Assembly: GCA_023427355.1 (NCBI GenBank)
Contig: JAEZBK010000220.1
Span: 1-7,570 of the forward strand
From: Pseudomonadota bacterium
GTDB taxonomy: Bacteria > Pseudomonadota > Alphaproteobacteria > Micropepsales > Micropepsaceae
Direction of reading: 5' to 3'
DNA: 7,570 nt
Positions 6,694 to 7,570 of the stretch are shown one piece after another. The stretch's first letter is position 1, and the number at the start of each line of letters is the position of its first letter. Position numbers and translations under genes: made by a program. The notes beneath the pieces were generated by a model. That model was not told where the DNA came from and did not search any database. It saw only the letters and a list, made by a program, of their open reading frames with translations.

Positions 6694-6707
6694 TGACGTT
6701 TTCGTCA
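6694..6707. repeat. Inverted repeat TGACG-TTTT-CGTCA
   Basis: Two perfect 5-bp arms flank a TTTT spacer, 59 bp before the esterase ATG. It could be a dimeric regulator site or a small hairpin in the esterase leader. It is too short to be a terminator and no T-run follows it. Confidence 0.3.
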
Positions 6708-6751
6708 GGTTTGCGAAAAGGCGCAGGCGTCGAATAGGGTTCGCGCAAATC

Positions 6752-6758
6752 AGGGGGA
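6752..6758 (+). promoter_or_regulatory. Ribosome-binding site of the esterase gene
   Basis: AGGGGGA lies 7 nt before the ATG at 6766 and fixes that start. I could not find a convincing -35/-10 pair for this gene; TAGGAT at 6689-6694 is the best -10-like hexamer but lacks a well-spaced partner. Confidence 0.65.
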
Positions 6759-6765
6759 ATGTTCC

Positions 6766-7570
6766 ATGAAAAAAATTGCGGCCATTTCGGCCTTTGTCCT
6801 GCTCGCTGTGGCGCCGCTGGCGGCGCAATCGCCCGCCCCCGACCAGTCCGAAGCAGTGATCGGGCCCGATTACACCCCGGCGCCGGAACTGGCGATTCCC
6901 CGCGGCAACATCATCGGCTTCACCATGGAGTCGACCGACAGCAAGATCTATCCGGGCATTGCGCGCATCGACAATGAGACGATGGCGCGCCGCGACCCCT
7001 GGGGCAATCGCATGGCCGCGCCGCTGGAAGGCAATTCGCGGCCACAGGCCTATACCCGCCGCGTCACGGTTTATGTCCCGCCCCTGGCGCAGCCCGTAGG
7101 GCGCGGCGCCACCCGCCCGCCCCTGCCCTTCATGGTGGTGCAGGACGGCAGCTCCTATGTCAGCCGCATGGTGCCGGTGCTGGACAGCCTGATCGCGCAG
7201 AAGCGTATCCCCGCCATAGCCGTGATCTTCGTCAATTCCGGCGGCAGCGATGCACAGAACTCCCAGCGCGGTCTGGAATATGACACGCTGAACGGCGTCT
7301 ATTCCGATTTCATCGAGACCGAGGTGCTGCCGCGTGCGGCGCGCGAAGCCAACATCACCTTCGTCACGGATCGCGAGGGCCGCGCGGCGGCCGGTTGCAG
7401 TTCCGGCGCGGCGGCGGCCTGGACGATGGCCTGGTATCATCCCGAGCGTTACAGCCGGGTGTTGAGCTATTCCGGCACCTTCGTGAACCAGGCTTCGCCG
7501 GAAGCGGCCGCGTCGCCGCGCGGCGCCTGGGTGTTTCACGGCACGCTGATCCCCAACACGGCGAAAAAGC
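6766..7570 (+). CDS. Secreted esterase, Fes / esterase-D-like alpha/beta hydrolase (3' end outside window)
   Basis: 268 codons are visible and the frame runs off the right edge. Residues 1-20 (MKKIAAISAFVLLAVAPLAA) are a Sec signal peptide, so the enzyme is periplasmic or secreted. After a linker region (to about 95) the hydrolase core begins: RRVTVYVPP (98-106), PFMVVQDGSSYV (121-132), IAVIFVNSGG (151-160), R168-x-x-E171-Y172 and FIETEVLPRA (182-191), followed by the nucleophile elbow G210-C-S212-S-G214, with S212 the likely catalytic serine. This is the arrangement of the PF00756 esterase family, which includes enterochelin esterase (Fes) and feruloyl/acetyl esterases. The catalytic Asp and His would lie further on and cannot be checked. 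A siderophore role is not supported by the neighbours; action on an ester-bearing carbohydrate or plant compound fits better but is inference. It is transcribed divergently from the cytochrome operon, probably sharing control. Confidence 0.88.
   Translation, partial: MKKIAAISAFVLLAVAPLAAQSPAPDQSEAVIGPDYTPAPELAIPRGNIIGFTMESTDSKIYPGIARIDNETMARRDPWGNRMAAPLEGNSRPQAYTRRVTVYVPPLAQPVGRGATRPPLPFMVVQDGSSYVSRMVPVLDSLIAQKRIPAIAVIFVNSGGSDAQNSQRGLEYDTLNGVYSDFIETEVLPRAAREANITFVTDREGRAAAGCSSGAAAAWTMAWYHPERYSRVLSYSGTFVNQASPEAAASPRGAWVFHGTLIPNTAKK

Noticed and set aside
6655..7539. Minus-strand open frame of 294 codons opposite the esterase
   Set aside because: The plus strand encodes a signal peptide and a GCSSG nucleophile elbow; the antisense product has no such features and would run through the divergent control region.
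6766..7570. Assignment of the esterase as a siderophore (enterochelin) esterase
   Set aside because: The family match is general; no siderophore synthesis, uptake receptor or Fur-like site is visible, and the Fes family includes many carbohydrate esterases.

Overview
The window is GC-rich, densely coding bacterial DNA with five protein genes, four on the minus strand and one on the plus strand; two are cut by the window edges. All five predicted proteins begin with an export signal, so the encoded machinery works in the periplasm or on the cell surface of a Gram-negative bacterium. The high GC content, frequent TAT for tyrosine, and the pairing of a DUF1592-type cytochrome with a DUF1552 protein suit a soil or freshwater proteobacterium (perhaps an alphaproteobacterium of the Rhizomicrobium, Caulobacter or sphingomonad kind). 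That placement is an inference; nothing in the window fixes the taxon.

Minus strand, in transcription order from the right: (1) 6543-4117, a large secreted two-haem protein of the PSD/PSCyt (DUF1587-DUF1595-DUF1592-DUF1588-DUF1585) family; (2) 4133-2802, a Tat-exported DUF1552 (HXXSHH) protein overlapping the first gene by 17 bp; (3) 2787-1462, a secreted ankyrin-repeat protein starting 14 bp after gene 2. These three form a tight operon. After a 209-bp gap containing a plausible promoter comes (4) 1252-1, a secreted ThuA-like protein with an unusual cysteine-containing, Gly/Arg/Pro/Ala-rich N-terminal extension, whose 3' end lies outside the window.

Plus strand: (5) from 6766 to beyond the right edge, a secreted esterase of the Fes / esterase-D alpha/beta-hydrolase family, transcribed divergently from the operon. 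The 198-222 bp between the divergent starts holds a consensus TATAAT -10 box for the operon and an unusual number of palindromes, including a perfect 16-bp palindrome near the middle, and is probably a shared control region.

Working picture (inference): an esterase opens or trims an extracellular substrate, probably a carbohydrate or ester-linked polymer, and the operon supplies a periplasmic redox protein, a His-rich metal-type protein and a repeat scaffold, with a ThuA-like protein beside them. ThuA proteins are linked to metabolism of oxidised (3-keto) sugars and the neighbouring gene encodes a c-type cytochrome, so an oxidative sugar-processing pathway is a reasonable hypothesis. The DUF1592/DUF1552/ankyrin trio itself has no function I can name, and is the best candidate here for an undescribed system. 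No tRNA, rRNA, CRISPR array, insertion sequence or phage gene is visible.
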